From: CAZJHX01 sp964545715
Lineage (GTDB): Bacteria; Myxococcota_A; UBA9042; GCA-2863065
Direction of reading: 5' to 3'
NCBI GenBank assembly: GCA_964545715.1
Contig: CAZJHX010000015.1
Coordinates: 1 to 64,000, forward strand
Length of the DNA stretch: 64,000 bases
The notes under the pieces: generated by a model
The model's database searches: none
Seen by the model: the letters and a program-made list of their open reading frames with translations, nothing else
Told to the model about the DNA's origin: nothing
Position numbers and translations under genes: made by a program
In this document: positions 34,740 through 43,301 of the stretch, piece after piece
Layout: every line of letters starts with the position of its first letter
Position numbering within the stretch: position 1 is the stretch's first letter

Positions 34740-35260
34740 CCGCGGTGGTCTTCGTGCAGCAATTCTCCGACGGCGCCGGCCAGTGGATGCACTTGCACGT
34801 TCTCGCGGTTGACTGCGTCTTCCATGAGCGCTCCCACTCACTGGCCGTCTCGTTCTCCCCGCAGCCACCCCCGACACAGCCCGAGGCCCCGACGGCGCCC
34901 TCCTACACGACTGCGCATCCGCCCCGGCTCGAACCGTACGCCGACCCAGGCCGCCCCCCTCGCGCGCACGTCACGTTCCCCTGTATGCCCGCCATGACGA
35001 CTTCGGCCTGCATGCCGGCGTCTCCATTCCGCCCGCTTGCCCCGTCGCACTAGACTAGAACGCCTGTGCCGGTACATGGCACGACCCGCCATCGCCGAGA
35101 CCCGTCTCACCAAGCTCGACGACGACCGCATCGTCCTCACGCTCAAGCGCCCCCGCGGCACCGGCAAACAGCTCGTCTTCGAGCCCGTGGCCTTCCTCGC
35201 CCGGCTCGCCGCCCTCGTCCCGCCCCCAAATCGAGATCTCACCCGACTCTGGGGCGCTTG
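34740..35260 (+). pseudogene. Decayed IS91-type transposase
   Basis: Pieces of an IS91-family (Y2) transposase lie in different frames in the right order. At 34743, VVFVQQFSDGAGQWMHLHVL aligns with the His-hydrophobic-His motif. Near 34985, HDDFGLHAGVSIPPACPVAL is interrupted by a stop. From 35056, LCRYMARPAIAETRLTKL and QLVFEPVAFLARLAALVPPP represent the C-terminal conserved end. The part that would carry the catalytic tyrosines is not intact. The 160 bp before it (34582-34739) and 150 bp after it (35261-35412) show no gene. Confidence 0.7.
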
Positions 35261-35412
35261 CCCCGGCAGCCCCATCCGCCAGGCCGCCATCCCTCCGCCA
35301 TCAACACCGTGACCTTCACCCATAGGCGGGTTAGGTCCACTGCGACGGGGATTAGGGTGTGAACGCGCTTATGATTCCGGCCGGCATGTCCGGCGACGAG
35401 CTGTAAGAGCCG

Positions 35413-36093
35413 CTATTTGCCCGTGTCAACGGCGGCGCGCCGTGCGGCCAGCTCGACGGCGCATGCACGGCCCGTGCGTAGCGTCAGCGCCCGGTTCATG
35501 CCCGCTCCCACTGCGACGCCAACGAAAGGGATGAGCCTAAGGGCCGACCGCGACGCCGCTCGCAGCGCGATGGCGCCGAGAACGGTCGCGATGGCCTTGC
35601 CGATTCGACGAGGTGCGTAATTCCAGATGGCGCTCGCCTCGATCGAGATCGCGTCGCCGACGGCGCTGCCGCCGGACGGCCTGTCGTACGACTGGACGGA
35701 CGCGAGCAGAAAGGCGAGCTGACGTTCATTCGGCTGTCTGATGTCGAAGCCGTAGTGCCACGCGAGCGCCAGTGCCATCTCGACCTCGTACTTCAGAATC
35801 AGTGTCACGTCCGCCAGCGCGCCGCCCACGGCGATTGCGGTACCGACGCCGGGCATGATCGCCGGCAGGGCGGTGGCTCCACCGCTGAATGCCGACCGCC
35901 GTGCGAAGGTCCGCACGAGTTGCTCCGCTACCTCGGTGCGCCAGGCGGCCTCAGTGTCGAATCCACAGCGCTGAACACGCCCGCGATGTAGATCGACCTC
36001 CGACATCAGGAACTCGTTGGTTGCGACGAGTGAGTCCACTGCGCTGTAAAGTCGGCTGCCGGCGTCGTTGGTAGGTGTATGGGCCTCGGTCAT
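35413..36093 (-). CDS. EcsC-like protein behind a sigma-54 promoter
   Basis: The 226-residue protein shows glycine-rich hydrophobic segments (GGATALPAIMPGVGTAIAVG, ALRLIPFVGVAVGAGMN) and the segment DVTLILKYEVEMALALAWHY. These are typical of EcsC-family proteins, a membrane-associated family of unclear role. The ATG at 36093 is chosen because GGAGG precedes it; the longer frame to 36213 would run through the promoter. It is divergent from an FHA/sigma-54 activator gene. The promoter at 36131-36146 and palindromes at 36201-36238 suggest that activator controls it. Confidence 0.75.
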   Translation of the reverse strand: MTEAHTPTNDAGSRLYSAVDSLVATNEFLMSEVDLHRGRVQRCGFDTEAAWRTEVAEQLVRTFARRSAFSGGATALPAIMPGVGTAIAVGGALADVTLILKYEVEMALALAWHYGFDIRQPNERQLAFLLASVQSYDRPSGGSAVGDAISIEASAIWNYAPRRIGKAIATVLGAIALRAASRSALRLIPFVGVAVGAGMNRALTLRTGRACAVELAARRAAVDTGK

Positions 36094-36130
36094 GGTGTCC
36101 TCCCGGTATGTTGCGATGACGCTGTGCGAG

Positions 36131-36146
36131 GCATGAGCCGTGCCAG
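36131..36146 (-). promoter_or_regulatory. Sigma-54 (-24/-12) promoter for the EcsC-like gene
   Basis: The minus-strand sequence CTGGCACGGCTCATGC has a perfect TGGCACG -24 box and correct GG-N10-GC spacing; the -12 box ATGC departs from TTGC by one base. The start would be near 36119, 26 nt upstream of the ATG at 36093. Confidence 0.6.
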
Positions 36147-36200
36147 GGCGGGAAAGAACGAGCAGCATGCCGTATGGGCCTTTGCGTTGCCCCACGATGC

Positions 36201-36238
36201 GTGTCACCTTCACGTGAACCTCGAAACACGGGTAACAC
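36201..36238. promoter_or_regulatory. Palindrome cluster, candidate activator sites between divergent genes
   Basis: TTCACGTGAA (36209-36218) is a perfect 10-bp palindrome and CACGTG recurs at 36236-36241. Around them GTGTCACC (36201-36208) and GGTAACAC (36231-36238) form an inverted repeat with one mismatch. The cluster is 82-120 bp upstream of the predicted sigma-54 start, where an enhancer would lie, and abuts the start codon of the activator gene, so it could also autoregulate it. Confidence 0.5.
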
Positions 36239-37552
36239 GTGAGTAAACACCGCAGTGGGTCGTCGACGGTGACGGCCTCGACCGTGCAGTCACGGCCGCC
36301 GCCCGGCCCACCGGCGTGGGCACTCGTGGTGATCCACGCTCCGCGAACGGATCAGGTCGGGTTGTCCGTGCCGCTCTCGCAGACCGTTCGTATCGGCCGC
36401 TCACGAACCTGTGAGCTGCGGCTGGACGACGCCCAGAGCAGCCGCGTGCACGCTCGAATCGTGGTGGCGGCGGGCGCGTTCGTTCTCGAGGATCAAGGGA
36501 GTCGCCACGGGTGCAGCGTCAACGGCGCGCCCGTGCACAGCCCCGCTCCGCTCGCTGCCGGCGATGTGATTCGTGTCGGCCGATCGCTGTTGATGGTCGA
36601 TCGCGCCGTCGAAGACAGAGCGTCGAAGTCCCCGCTATTGGGTATTTCATCCGCCATTGCAAACGTGCGCGCTCAGTTGGGCCGCGTGGCACGGTCAACT
36701 CTAGCTGTGCGGCTGATGGGAGAGACCGGTACTGGCAAGGAGCTCGCGGCAACGATGGTGCACGATCTCAGCGGCCGTCGCGGACGGTTTGTCGCGGTCA
36801 ATTGCGCCACGCTGCCATCGAACCTCGCCGAGAGCGCACTGTTTGGGCACGTTCGTGGGGCATTTACCGGTGCGGTAGCCAATCGCAAGGGTGTCTTCGA
36901 AGAGGCTGACGGCGGGACACTGTTCTTGGATGAGCTGGGCGACCTCAGCCCTGAGGTTCAGCCGCGGCTTTTGCGCGTCCTCGAGGATGGCGTCATTGTT
37001 CCTCTGGGCGGATCGCGGCCCGTACGAGTAGACGTGCGTCTGGTCTCAGCGACGCACCAGCGCCTGGGCAAGGAGACCTTCCGCGGGGACCTGCTCGCGC
37101 GCATCGACGAGTGGCCGCTAACGCTGCCGCCGTTACGCGAACGGCGCGGTGACATCCCACTACTGGCGTGCACGTTTCTGCACCAGGCATCCCCGGGCAG
37201 GGGCTTCACGGCTGAAGCGCTTGAGACGCTCGCGACACACCGTTGGCCGGCGAATGTGCGAGAGTTGCGATCGTTGTGCCGCTGGCTGGCAGTCGCCGTC
37301 GACGACTCCGATGTGATCGAACGTCATCACATCGTGGCTCGTCTGCAAGCCGAGGGCGCCGACGCTGCCCCGGTCGACCGCCCGACCACGCCCGTTGCCG
37401 ACCTGCGGTCACTGCTGCGACGACACGGCGGGAACGTGGCAGAGGTGGCGCGACAGGTTGGTGTGAGTCGCAAGACACTGTACAAACGACTGCGAGAGGA
37501 GAGCATCGATCTGGTCGACTTTCGAACAGACGATTCCGGACGGGAGCATTGA
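36239..37552 (+). CDS. Sigma-54-dependent transcriptional activator with FHA domain
   Basis: The 437-residue protein has an N-terminal FHA domain (about residues 40-125: VRIGRSRTCELRLDD, SSRVHARI, GSRHGCSVNG). The central AAA+ domain (about 140-370) has Walker A MGETGTGKELAA, the sigma-54 contact loop GAFTGA and Walker B GGTLFLDELGDL; a Fis-type helix-turn-helix follows (NVAEVARQVGVSRKTLYKRL). FHA domains bind phosphothreonine, so its likely input is the Ser/Thr kinase whose gene overlaps its stop codon. The start is GTG 36239 without a clear Shine-Dalgarno; a later start is possible. Its likely target is the divergent EcsC-like gene. Confidence 0.93.
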   Translation: MSKHRSGSSTVTASTVQSRPPPGPPAWALVVIHAPRTDQVGLSVPLSQTVRIGRSRTCELRLDDAQSSRVHARIVVAAGAFVLEDQGSRHGCSVNGAPVHSPAPLAAGDVIRVGRSLLMVDRAVEDRASKSPLLGISSAIANVRAQLGRVARSTLAVRLMGETGTGKELAATMVHDLSGRRGRFVAVNCATLPSNLAESALFGHVRGAFTGAVANRKGVFEEADGGTLFLDELGDLSPEVQPRLLRVLEDGVIVPLGGSRPVRVDVRLVSATHQRLGKETFRGDLLARIDEWPLTLPPLRERRGDIPLLACTFLHQASPGRGFTAEALETLATHRWPANVRELRSLCRWLAVAVDDSDVIERHHIVARLQAEGADAAPVDRPTTPVADLRSLLRRHGGNVAEVARQVGVSRKTLYKRLREESIDLVDFRTDDSGREH

Positions 37553-39273
37553 TGTCGACGGCTGCATGGCACTGCCCTGACTGCGGTCGCAACTACGACG
37601 AGCTGGTTCCGGAACCCCCGATCTGCATCCACGACGGCACGGATTTGAAGCGGGCCTCGCAAGCCGCCACGCCTGACCCGACGGGGCCCGTGCCGTTGAC
37701 GTCCGATTTGCAGGACCGCTACGAGGTGCTGGATCAAATCGGTGAGGGCGGCATGGGCATTGTCTATCGGGCCCGCCAGCGGAGTCTCGGTCGAATGGTC
37801 GCCATGAAGGTCATCCGGCCGGACCGAGCCATGGACGCACAGTATGTGAAGCGGTTTTTACGGGAGGTGAAGGTCACGAGCCAGCTCGGTCACCCCAACG
37901 TAGTCACTGTGCACGACTACGGCACTATGTCCGATGGCCGGCTCTTCCTCGTCGAAGAGCTCCTCGACGCAGAGACCCTGGATGATCGGATCCAGCAGGG
38001 GCCGATCTCATCGCAGCGCGCCGTGGCCATCGCTGCCCAGATGTGTGACGGTCTCGAGGCGGCGCACAAAATGAGCATCGTGCACCGCGATATGAAGCCC
38101 CAGAATGTGTGCCTGCAGTCGGGAGCAGGTCCGATGGGGGACTTCGTCAAGTTGCTCGACTTCGGGCTGGCGCGGCCCATGGGTGGCAGCTCAGTGATGG
38201 CGATCACGCGAACCGGGCAGATCTGCGGTACGCCGGCATACATGAGCCCCGAACAGGTCCGTGGCGAGGAAGCGACACCCGCCAGCGACATCTACGCGGT
38301 AGGTCTGATCGTGTACGAGATGTTGACGGGCACACTGCCGTTTCAGATGCGGAACGTCAGCGAGGCGCTCACGGCTCACCTACACGAGACTCCTCGCTCG
38401 CTGGAGGCCGCGTTGCCGTCGGTTCCCTGGCCGCCGGCGCTCGAAGACGCGATCGCCGCCGCGCTGGAGAAAGATCCCAACCGTCGCCCGCCGACAGTCG
38501 ACGCTTTCAAACGACTGCTTCGAAGCGCCGTCGGCCAGCGTCCAACCAACCCACAAATGCCGGTCGTCGGTCGGGAGGCCGGCGATCGCGGACTGACCCG
38601 CTCGCTGATGATCGCGGGTCTATTGATCCTGGTAACCACCCTGGGTTTCTGGTCGGTGCTGCAGTACACAGAGGATGGTGAGTCCACGGCACAGACCGTG
38701 GCCGCTGTCAGTGGGGCGCCGGACCCTTCGCCGAATGTCAGGAGCGTGACTCCCGCCCTGACCACCGACCTGGCGCAGCTGCCGGACTTTCCGGATAAGC
38801 AGCGGCTTGTGGCCGTAATCGCAAAGCTGGGGGTGGACTGGGACACCGTATGGGCGAACAGCTATGACGACGTGCGCCATAGATTACAGGGCGAGCGTCA
38901 CCATCAACCGAGGCGGCGGTCGGTTTTGCGAGAGATCGAACTCAGGTGGTCGTCCTTTGACGCGGAGAATGTCAAGCGTTCGCAAGTTCGTCTTCAGCTC
39001 GGGTTTCTCGAGGATCGCCTGATTCGGCTGTACATGCGGTTTTTCACACATAAAGAGGCCGCGATCTTGTCGAAAAGTCTCGTTGAGTCACTCGGCCCGA
39101 AAGACAAGTTTGCGTCTGGGAGACCGCTCGAGTCGAGCACGTGGTATCTCGGAGACCACACGCTGCGACTGTACGAGTACTTCGGCAAAGGCACGGACCG
39201 AGGTTTCGCCATAACCCCGGCGGGCGGCCTGGCCCGGATCAAGGAGGCTCAAGCAGCGGCCGAGGCTAAGTGA
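37552..39273 (+). CDS. Membrane-anchored Ser/Thr protein kinase
   Basis: The 573-residue protein begins with a small cysteine motif (WHCPDCGRNYDELV, PPICIHDGT) resembling a zinc ribbon. Its Hanks-type kinase domain (about residues 58-320) is complete: IGEGGMGIVYRA, VAMKVI, HRDMKPQN, LLDFGLA and GTPAYMSPEQ. A single membrane helix (about 352-371, LMIAGLLILVTTLGFW) precedes an extracytoplasmic domain of about 190 residues of unknown type. It starts at ATG 37552, sharing one base with the stop of the FHA activator gene, so the two should form one signalling unit. Confidence 0.93.
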   Translation: MSTAAWHCPDCGRNYDELVPEPPICIHDGTDLKRASQAATPDPTGPVPLTSDLQDRYEVLDQIGEGGMGIVYRARQRSLGRMVAMKVIRPDRAMDAQYVKRFLREVKVTSQLGHPNVVTVHDYGTMSDGRLFLVEELLDAETLDDRIQQGPISSQRAVAIAAQMCDGLEAAHKMSIVHRDMKPQNVCLQSGAGPMGDFVKLLDFGLARPMGGSSVMAITRTGQICGTPAYMSPEQVRGEEATPASDIYAVGLIVYEMLTGTLPFQMRNVSEALTAHLHETPRSLEAALPSVPWPPALEDAIAAALEKDPNRRPPTVDAFKRLLRSAVGQRPTNPQMPVVGREAGDRGLTRSLMIAGLLILVTTLGFWSVLQYTEDGESTAQTVAAVSGAPDPSPNVRSVTPALTTDLAQLPDFPDKQRLVAVIAKLGVDWDTVWANSYDDVRHRLQGERHHQPRRRSVLREIELRWSSFDAENVKRSQVRLQLGFLEDRLIRLYMRFFTHKEAAILSKSLVESLGPKDKFASGRPLESSTWYLGDHTLRLYEYFGKGTDRGFAITPAGGLARIKEAQAAAEAK

Positions 39274-39387
39274 GCTAGCGGACCAGCAGCTTGTCCACCT
39301 TCGAATGCGGAACTCCGGCATCACCGCCACCCACACCGGGTATCGCGCGGTTGACCGCTTGAGAGGAGGTCTGGGCCGCCGACACGA

Positions 39388-39568
39388 TTAGCCGCCGGTG
39401 ACGGTCAGCACCATCGGCAGCGACTCACTCTGCTGCTGCGGCTTGTAGAACGGGTAGGCCGTCGCGGCCGGCGTCGTCACCTCCATGGCGAAACGCGGGC
39501 TCAGCGGGATGGCCACCTCAAAAGGCCACGCCGGGCTCGTCGGGCAGCTTTCGGGCCCGAATCTCCAC
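39388..39568 (-). pseudogene. Frameshifted 3' end of an unknown gene
   Basis: Read on the minus strand, VEIRARKLPDEPGVAF and EVAIPLSPRFAMEVTTPAAT are in adjacent frames. They join if one base is removed from the T4 run (TTTTGAGG, near 39520). The tail continues FYKPQQQSESLPMVLTVTGG and stops at 39388. It looks like the last 58 codons of a protein whose body has been lost. Family not recognised. Confidence 0.5.
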
Positions 39569-39583
39569 GCATGCCCGATTCGT

Positions 39584-39685
39584 CGATTTGATGCCGCGCA
39601 GCAGGCCTGGGAGACCGTGCGAGATCCAGTCGCCCGAAAAGCGCACCAGCGCAGCCTTCAGCGGGCCAACCCGGCCCAGCCCACC
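39584..39685 (+). pseudogene. Fragment copied from the J-domain gene
   Basis: This is the second copy of the 102-bp repeat described at 32295-32396, encoding FDAAQQAWETVRDPVARKAH and onward. It lacks the HPD part and cannot function. Its ends are sharp: flanking sequence is unrelated to the J-domain gene. Confidence 0.8.
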
Positions 39686-39794
39686 TGTGTCTCCTCAAGA
39701 CTTGTCTGCCCAAGAAGGTCAGGCACTTCCGGTCTCCACGCTCGCCCGAGATTCACCGTCTCACGTCCAGGATCCCGCGGCCATGCTCACCTTC

Positions 39795-40005
39795 CCCCGG
39801 CTCTTGCGAGATCGCGTGCCGACCTCGTCCTCGAGAACCTGGCCCTCCGACCGCGGCTTCTGGGTCGCATTCCGCGCGTCGTGAAGTGGCGCCACGCCAT
39901 TCGACTGGTCCGCGACTGCATCGCGTACCATCACGAGGACCGAACGCATCTTGGGCTCGACAAGGACACGCCGCTGGGCCGGGCAGTCCCGTCGTGGCTG
40001 ACTAG
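39795..40005 (+). pseudogene. Internally deleted transposase/integrase remnant
   Basis: SRADLVLENLALRPRLLG resembles the N-terminal end, and DCIAYHHEDRTHLGLDKDTP the C-terminal end, of integrase-core transposases common in deltaproteobacteria. The catalytic middle is missing, so the two ends are joined by a deletion. No terminal inverted repeats could be identified. Confidence 0.6.
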
Positions 40006-40076
40006 ACGGAGGCTCCCGGAATCACTGTGCTGTGGGCTCGGCGGAGTTTTGCACCAGACGACCTCTATTTCTAGAA

Positions 40077-41459
40077 TCAGCCGGTGTGCTTGCCGGGTTT
40101 GTTGATCCCACGCTCGGCTTTCGGCCGCGGATCCGGCCGGTACTTGCTGGACCGTTGCCGAATCGTAAGCCGCAGCGGCGACGCCGCGAAGTCGAACGTC
40201 TCCCGCAGCTGATTGGTCAGGTAGCGCTCGTAGGCGACCGGAAACCCGTCCGGCGGCATGTTGCTGACCAGCACGAAGGTCGGCGGCGCTGCTCGTGCCT
40301 GGGTCACGTAATAGACCTTCACTGCGCGCTTCTTGTACAGCGGCGGTGGCCGGCGCGAGATCGCGCCCTGGAACCAGGAGTTGATCGCGGCCGTCGGGAT
40401 GCGCCGTCGCCAGTTCTCCGCGGCCTGGTCGATGAGCTCCAGCACCTTGATCGCGCGCTTGCCGGTCAGCGCGCTGATGAAGACCATCGGCACAAAGCTC
40501 ATCGACGCCCGATGCTGGACAAAGTCCTCCTGCAGCAGCTGCGCGGTGCGGTGATCCTTGTCGACCACGTCCCATTTGTTCATCGCGATGACCAGGGCTC
40601 GGCCACGCTTGAGGGCCATGTTGGCGATGCGCGCGTCCTGGTCCGAGAAGCCGTCCTTGGCGTCGACCACGAGCACCACGACGTGGCTGCGCTCCATGCT
40701 CTGGATCGCCTTGATGACGCCGAACTTCTCGACGGCCAGCGAGATGCCGCGGCGCCGGCGCATGCCCACGGTGTCGATCAGCGTGTAGCGCTTCTCGCCG
40801 TACTCGAACTCGGTGTCGATCGAGTCGCGCGTGGTGCCGGCTACGCTGCTGACGATCAGGCGCTCTTTGCCCAGCAGGCGGTTGATCAGCGTGGACTTGC
40901 CCGCGTTGGGGCGCCCGACCACGGCGATGCGGATGCGGTGCTCGTCATCCTCGTCAAACTCGGCGGGGGGCAACACGTTGACGATCTTCTCGAGCAGGTC
41001 GGCCACACCGGCTGAGTGCTCGGCGCTGATCGGCCACAGCTCGTCCACGCCCAGGGCGTAGAACTCCATGACGTCGTCGCTCTGCTTGTGGCCGTCAATC
41101 TTGTTGACGCAGACCAGCACCGGCTTCTTGGACTGGCGCAGAACGGCGTGCACCTGTTCGTCCACCGTCGTCAGGCCCGAGCGGCCGTCCACCAGGAACA
41201 GCGTGACGTCGGCCTCCTCGACGGCGAGCTGGGCCTGCTCACGCATGAGCGGCAGCATGCCCTCGTCGCTCTCCGGATCGAAGCCGCCGGTGTCGATGAC
41301 CGTGAACGTGCGGCCGAAGTGCTCGGCGCGCCCGTAGTTTCGGTCGCGCGTGATGCCGGGCTCATCCAGCACCAACGCCTTGCGCTGGCCGATCAGGCGG
41401 TTGAACAGCGTGGACTTGCCGACGTTGGGCCGGCCGACGATAGCGACGATTGGGATCAT
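40077..41459 (-). CDS. der: Ribosome-associated GTPase Der (EngA)
   Basis: The 460-residue protein has two tandem GTPase domains, the mark of Der: first VAIVGRPNVGKSTLFNRLIG, DEPGITRD and NKIDGHK; second IAVVGRPNAGKSTLINRLLG, GTTRDSID and NKWDVVD. A KH-like C-terminal domain follows. It acts in assembly of the 50S ribosomal subunit. Its ATG overlaps the stop of era (ATGA), so the two are co-transcribed with era first. Confidence 0.98.
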   Translation of the reverse strand: MIPIVAIVGRPNVGKSTLFNRLIGQRKALVLDEPGITRDRNYGRAEHFGRTFTVIDTGGFDPESDEGMLPLMREQAQLAVEEADVTLFLVDGRSGLTTVDEQVHAVLRQSKKPVLVCVNKIDGHKQSDDVMEFYALGVDELWPISAEHSAGVADLLEKIVNVLPPAEFDEDDEHRIRIAVVGRPNAGKSTLINRLLGKERLIVSSVAGTTRDSIDTEFEYGEKRYTLIDTVGMRRRRGISLAVEKFGVIKAIQSMERSHVVVLVVDAKDGFSDQDARIANMALKRGRALVIAMNKWDVVDKDHRTAQLLQEDFVQHRASMSFVPMVFISALTGKRAIKVLELIDQAAENWRRRIPTAAINSWFQGAISRRPPPLYKKRAVKVYYVTQARAAPPTFVLVSNMPPDGFPVAYERYLTNQLRETFDFAASPLRLTIRQRSSKYRPDPRPKAERGINKPGKHTG

Positions 41460-42358
41460 GACGTCTTCGTGTACCCCAGCTTCTTCAGGCCTTTGGCGGA
41501 GGTCGTCCAGTTCGGCTCGACGCGCACGTGCACGCGCAGGAACACCTTGCTGTCGATCAGCGCCTCGATCTGGGCGCGCGCGGCCGCATTGACCGCCTTC
41601 ATGCGCTCGCCGCCCTTGCCGAGCACGATGCCCTTCTGCGACTTGCGCTCCACGTGAATGGTGGCGTCGATGTCGACCAGCGGGCGGTCTTCGCGCCGCT
41701 TGTAGCGCGTGATCTCGACGCCGATCGAGTAGGGCAGCTCGTCCGCCAGGGCCTTCATCAGCTCCTCGCGCAAGAGCTCCGCCACCAGAAAGCGCACCGG
41801 CTTGTCCGTCAGCTCATCGTCGCCGTACAGCGCCGGCCCCTCGGGCACCAGCTTGGCGGCCTCGGCCAGCACCGTATCCAAGCCATCTTCTTTCAGCGCG
41901 CTTATCGGGATGATGGCGGAAAAGAGCCCCGTCTCGTGCAGCGCGGCCATCAGCGGCAGCAGCTTCTGCTTTGGCACCCGGTCGACCTTGTTCAGCACCG
42001 CGAGGGCGGGCTTCTTGGCCAGCTCGACTGCGTCCAGGATCTCCCGATCGTCGCGCGAGATGCCGAAGTTGGCGTCCAGCATGACGATGACCGCGTCCAC
42101 GTCGCCGATGCTGCCCATCGCGACCTCGCGCATGTGCTTGTTCAGCGCCTTCTTGGCCCGATGCACGCCCGGGGTGTCGACGAAGATCAGCTGGCCGTTT
42201 TCGATGGGGCACACCCCCACGATTCGATCGCGGGTCGTCTGCGGTTTGGCCGTTACGATCGCGATCTTCTGACCCAGGATAGCGTTGAGCATCGTGGACT
42301 TGCCCACGTTGGGGCGCCCTACGATCGTAACAAAGCCGGCGCGGTGCATCTCGCTCAT
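41456..42358 (-). CDS. era: GTPase Era
   Basis: The 300-residue protein has the Era GTPase motifs FVTIVGRPNVGKSTMLNAIL, AKPQTTRDRIVG and FVDTPGVH, then NKVDRVPKQ, and a C-terminal KH domain with IVLGKGGERMKAVNAAARAQ. It binds 16S rRNA during 30S maturation. The ATG at 42358 gives the normal length; an ATG 12 nt upstream is in frame, and a much longer frame to 42790 is antisense to the next gene and is rejected. It is divergent from the yfgM-bamB operon. Confidence 0.97.
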   Translation of the reverse strand: MSEMHRAGFVTIVGRPNVGKSTMLNAILGQKIAIVTAKPQTTRDRIVGVCPIENGQLIFVDTPGVHRAKKALNKHMREVAMGSIGDVDAVIVMLDANFGISRDDREILDAVELAKKPALAVLNKVDRVPKQKLLPLMAALHETGLFSAIIPISALKEDGLDTVLAEAAKLVPEGPALYGDDELTDKPVRFLVAELLREELMKALADELPYSIGVEITRYKRREDRPLVDIDATIHVERKSQKGIVLGKGGERMKAVNAAARAQIEALIDSKVFLRVHVRVEPNWTTSAKGLKKLGYTKTS

Positions 42359-42381
42359 TGCAGGCGCCATATAGCACGTCG

Positions 42382-42410
42382 TTGACTTATTGCAGACCCC
42401 TATATATAAA
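42382..42410 (+). promoter_or_regulatory. Sigma-70-type promoter of the yfgM-bamB operon
   Basis: TTGACT (42382-42387), exactly 17 nt, then TATAAA (42405-42410): five of six matches at both boxes. A GGGGG-TCGC-CCCCC hairpin in the leader (about 42433-42446) precedes the GGAGAGG ribosome site of the first gene. This is the best housekeeping promoter in the window. Confidence 0.65.
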
Positions 42411-42473
42411 CGCGCGGCCGCGATATGGCACCGGGGGTCGCCCCCCGAGCGAAGCAGGCAGGAGAGGTATCTA

Positions 42474-43301
42474 GTGGCCAAAGCTAAGGTCCAGACGTCG
42501 CGCAAGCGGGTCAATCGAAAGAAAGAAGAGCTGAAGGCGCCGGATGAGGTAACAACCGCGCTGCAGAAGCTCTCTGAGCATCTCAACAAGCACTTCAAGG
42601 TGTACCTGATCGGGCTGGCTGTCATCCTGGTGCTGTCGCTGGGCATCAACATGCTCATGCAGTCGCGCGAGTCGGCCGCCGTAGAGCGCTCGGGCAACGT
42701 GCTGAGCGCAGTGCATATGGTCAACGGCAGCGTCGCGACCCACGCGGACAGCGAGAAGCTGCTGACCCTGCAGCCCCAACCCGACGCCAAGCCGGTCGAG
42801 AGCGACTACCCGACCGACAAAGAGCGCTGGGAAGCCGCGCTGACCAAGCTGGGTGAGGTCAAGGCTGAAGCGGGCGATCTCGCGCCGGTCGTCTCCGCCA
42901 TGCAGGGCCGCGTTGAGCTGGCGCTGGGCAAGGCCTCAGAAGCGGGCACCAACTTCGCGGCGTTTGCCGAAGAGGGCGAGGACAGCGCGCTGTTGCCGCT
43001 GATCATCGAGAACCAGGGCCGGGCCGCCGAGGCCGCAGGTGACCTCTCCACCGCCGCCGGATTCTACGAGAAGCTCGCGGGCTCCGCCGACGCCTACTAC
43101 AAGGTGCGCGGGTCGATGCTGCTGGGCGACCTCTACAACCCGAACATGGGCACTGGCGAGGGTCGTGACGGCGCGAAAGCCCGCTCGCACTACGATGCCG
43201 CGCTCGAGGCGCTCAAGCCCGCCGACGGCAAAGTGCTGAACGCAGCGCTGCGCGGTCTCCGTGGCGAGATCTCCCGCCGCCGCGCCCAGCTGCCAGGTTG
43301 A
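42474..43301 (+). CDS. YfgM-like membrane-anchored TPR protein
   Basis: The 275-residue protein starts at GTG with GGAGAGG upstream. It has a cytoplasmic basic N-terminus, one membrane helix (VYLIGLAVILVLSLGINMLM, about residues 43-62) and a periplasmic TPR-like domain (LGEVKAEAGDLAPVVSAMQG, GDLSTAAGFYEKLAGSADAY). This layout and its position directly before bamB match the YfgM/UPF0070 family, which works with periplasmic chaperones and the Sec translocon. It overlaps bamB. Confidence 0.85.
   Translation: MAKAKVQTSRKRVNRKKEELKAPDEVTTALQKLSEHLNKHFKVYLIGLAVILVLSLGINMLMQSRESAAVERSGNVLSAVHMVNGSVATHADSEKLLTLQPQPDAKPVESDYPTDKERWEAALTKLGEVKAEAGDLAPVVSAMQGRVELALGKASEAGTNFAAFAEEGEDSALLPLIIENQGRAAEAAGDLSTAAGFYEKLAGSADAYYKVRGSMLLGDLYNPNMGTGEGRDGAKARSHYDAALEALKPADGKVLNAALRGLRGEISRRRAQLPG

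Larger units (their letters stand above)
39274..40076. other. Gene graveyard: region without intact genes
   Basis: Between the kinase gene and der I find only fragments: a frameshifted 3' gene end (39388-39568, minus strand), a copy of part of the J-domain gene (39584-39685) and a transposase remnant (39795-40005). The open frame spanning 39485-40105 on the plus strand is an accidental join of the last two. 39274-39387, 39686-39794 and 40006-40076 show nothing further. Confidence 0.7.

Noticed and set aside
42359..42790. Extension of the era frame to 42790
   Set aside because: It is antisense to the yfgM-like gene and its promoter; Era has normal length from 42358.
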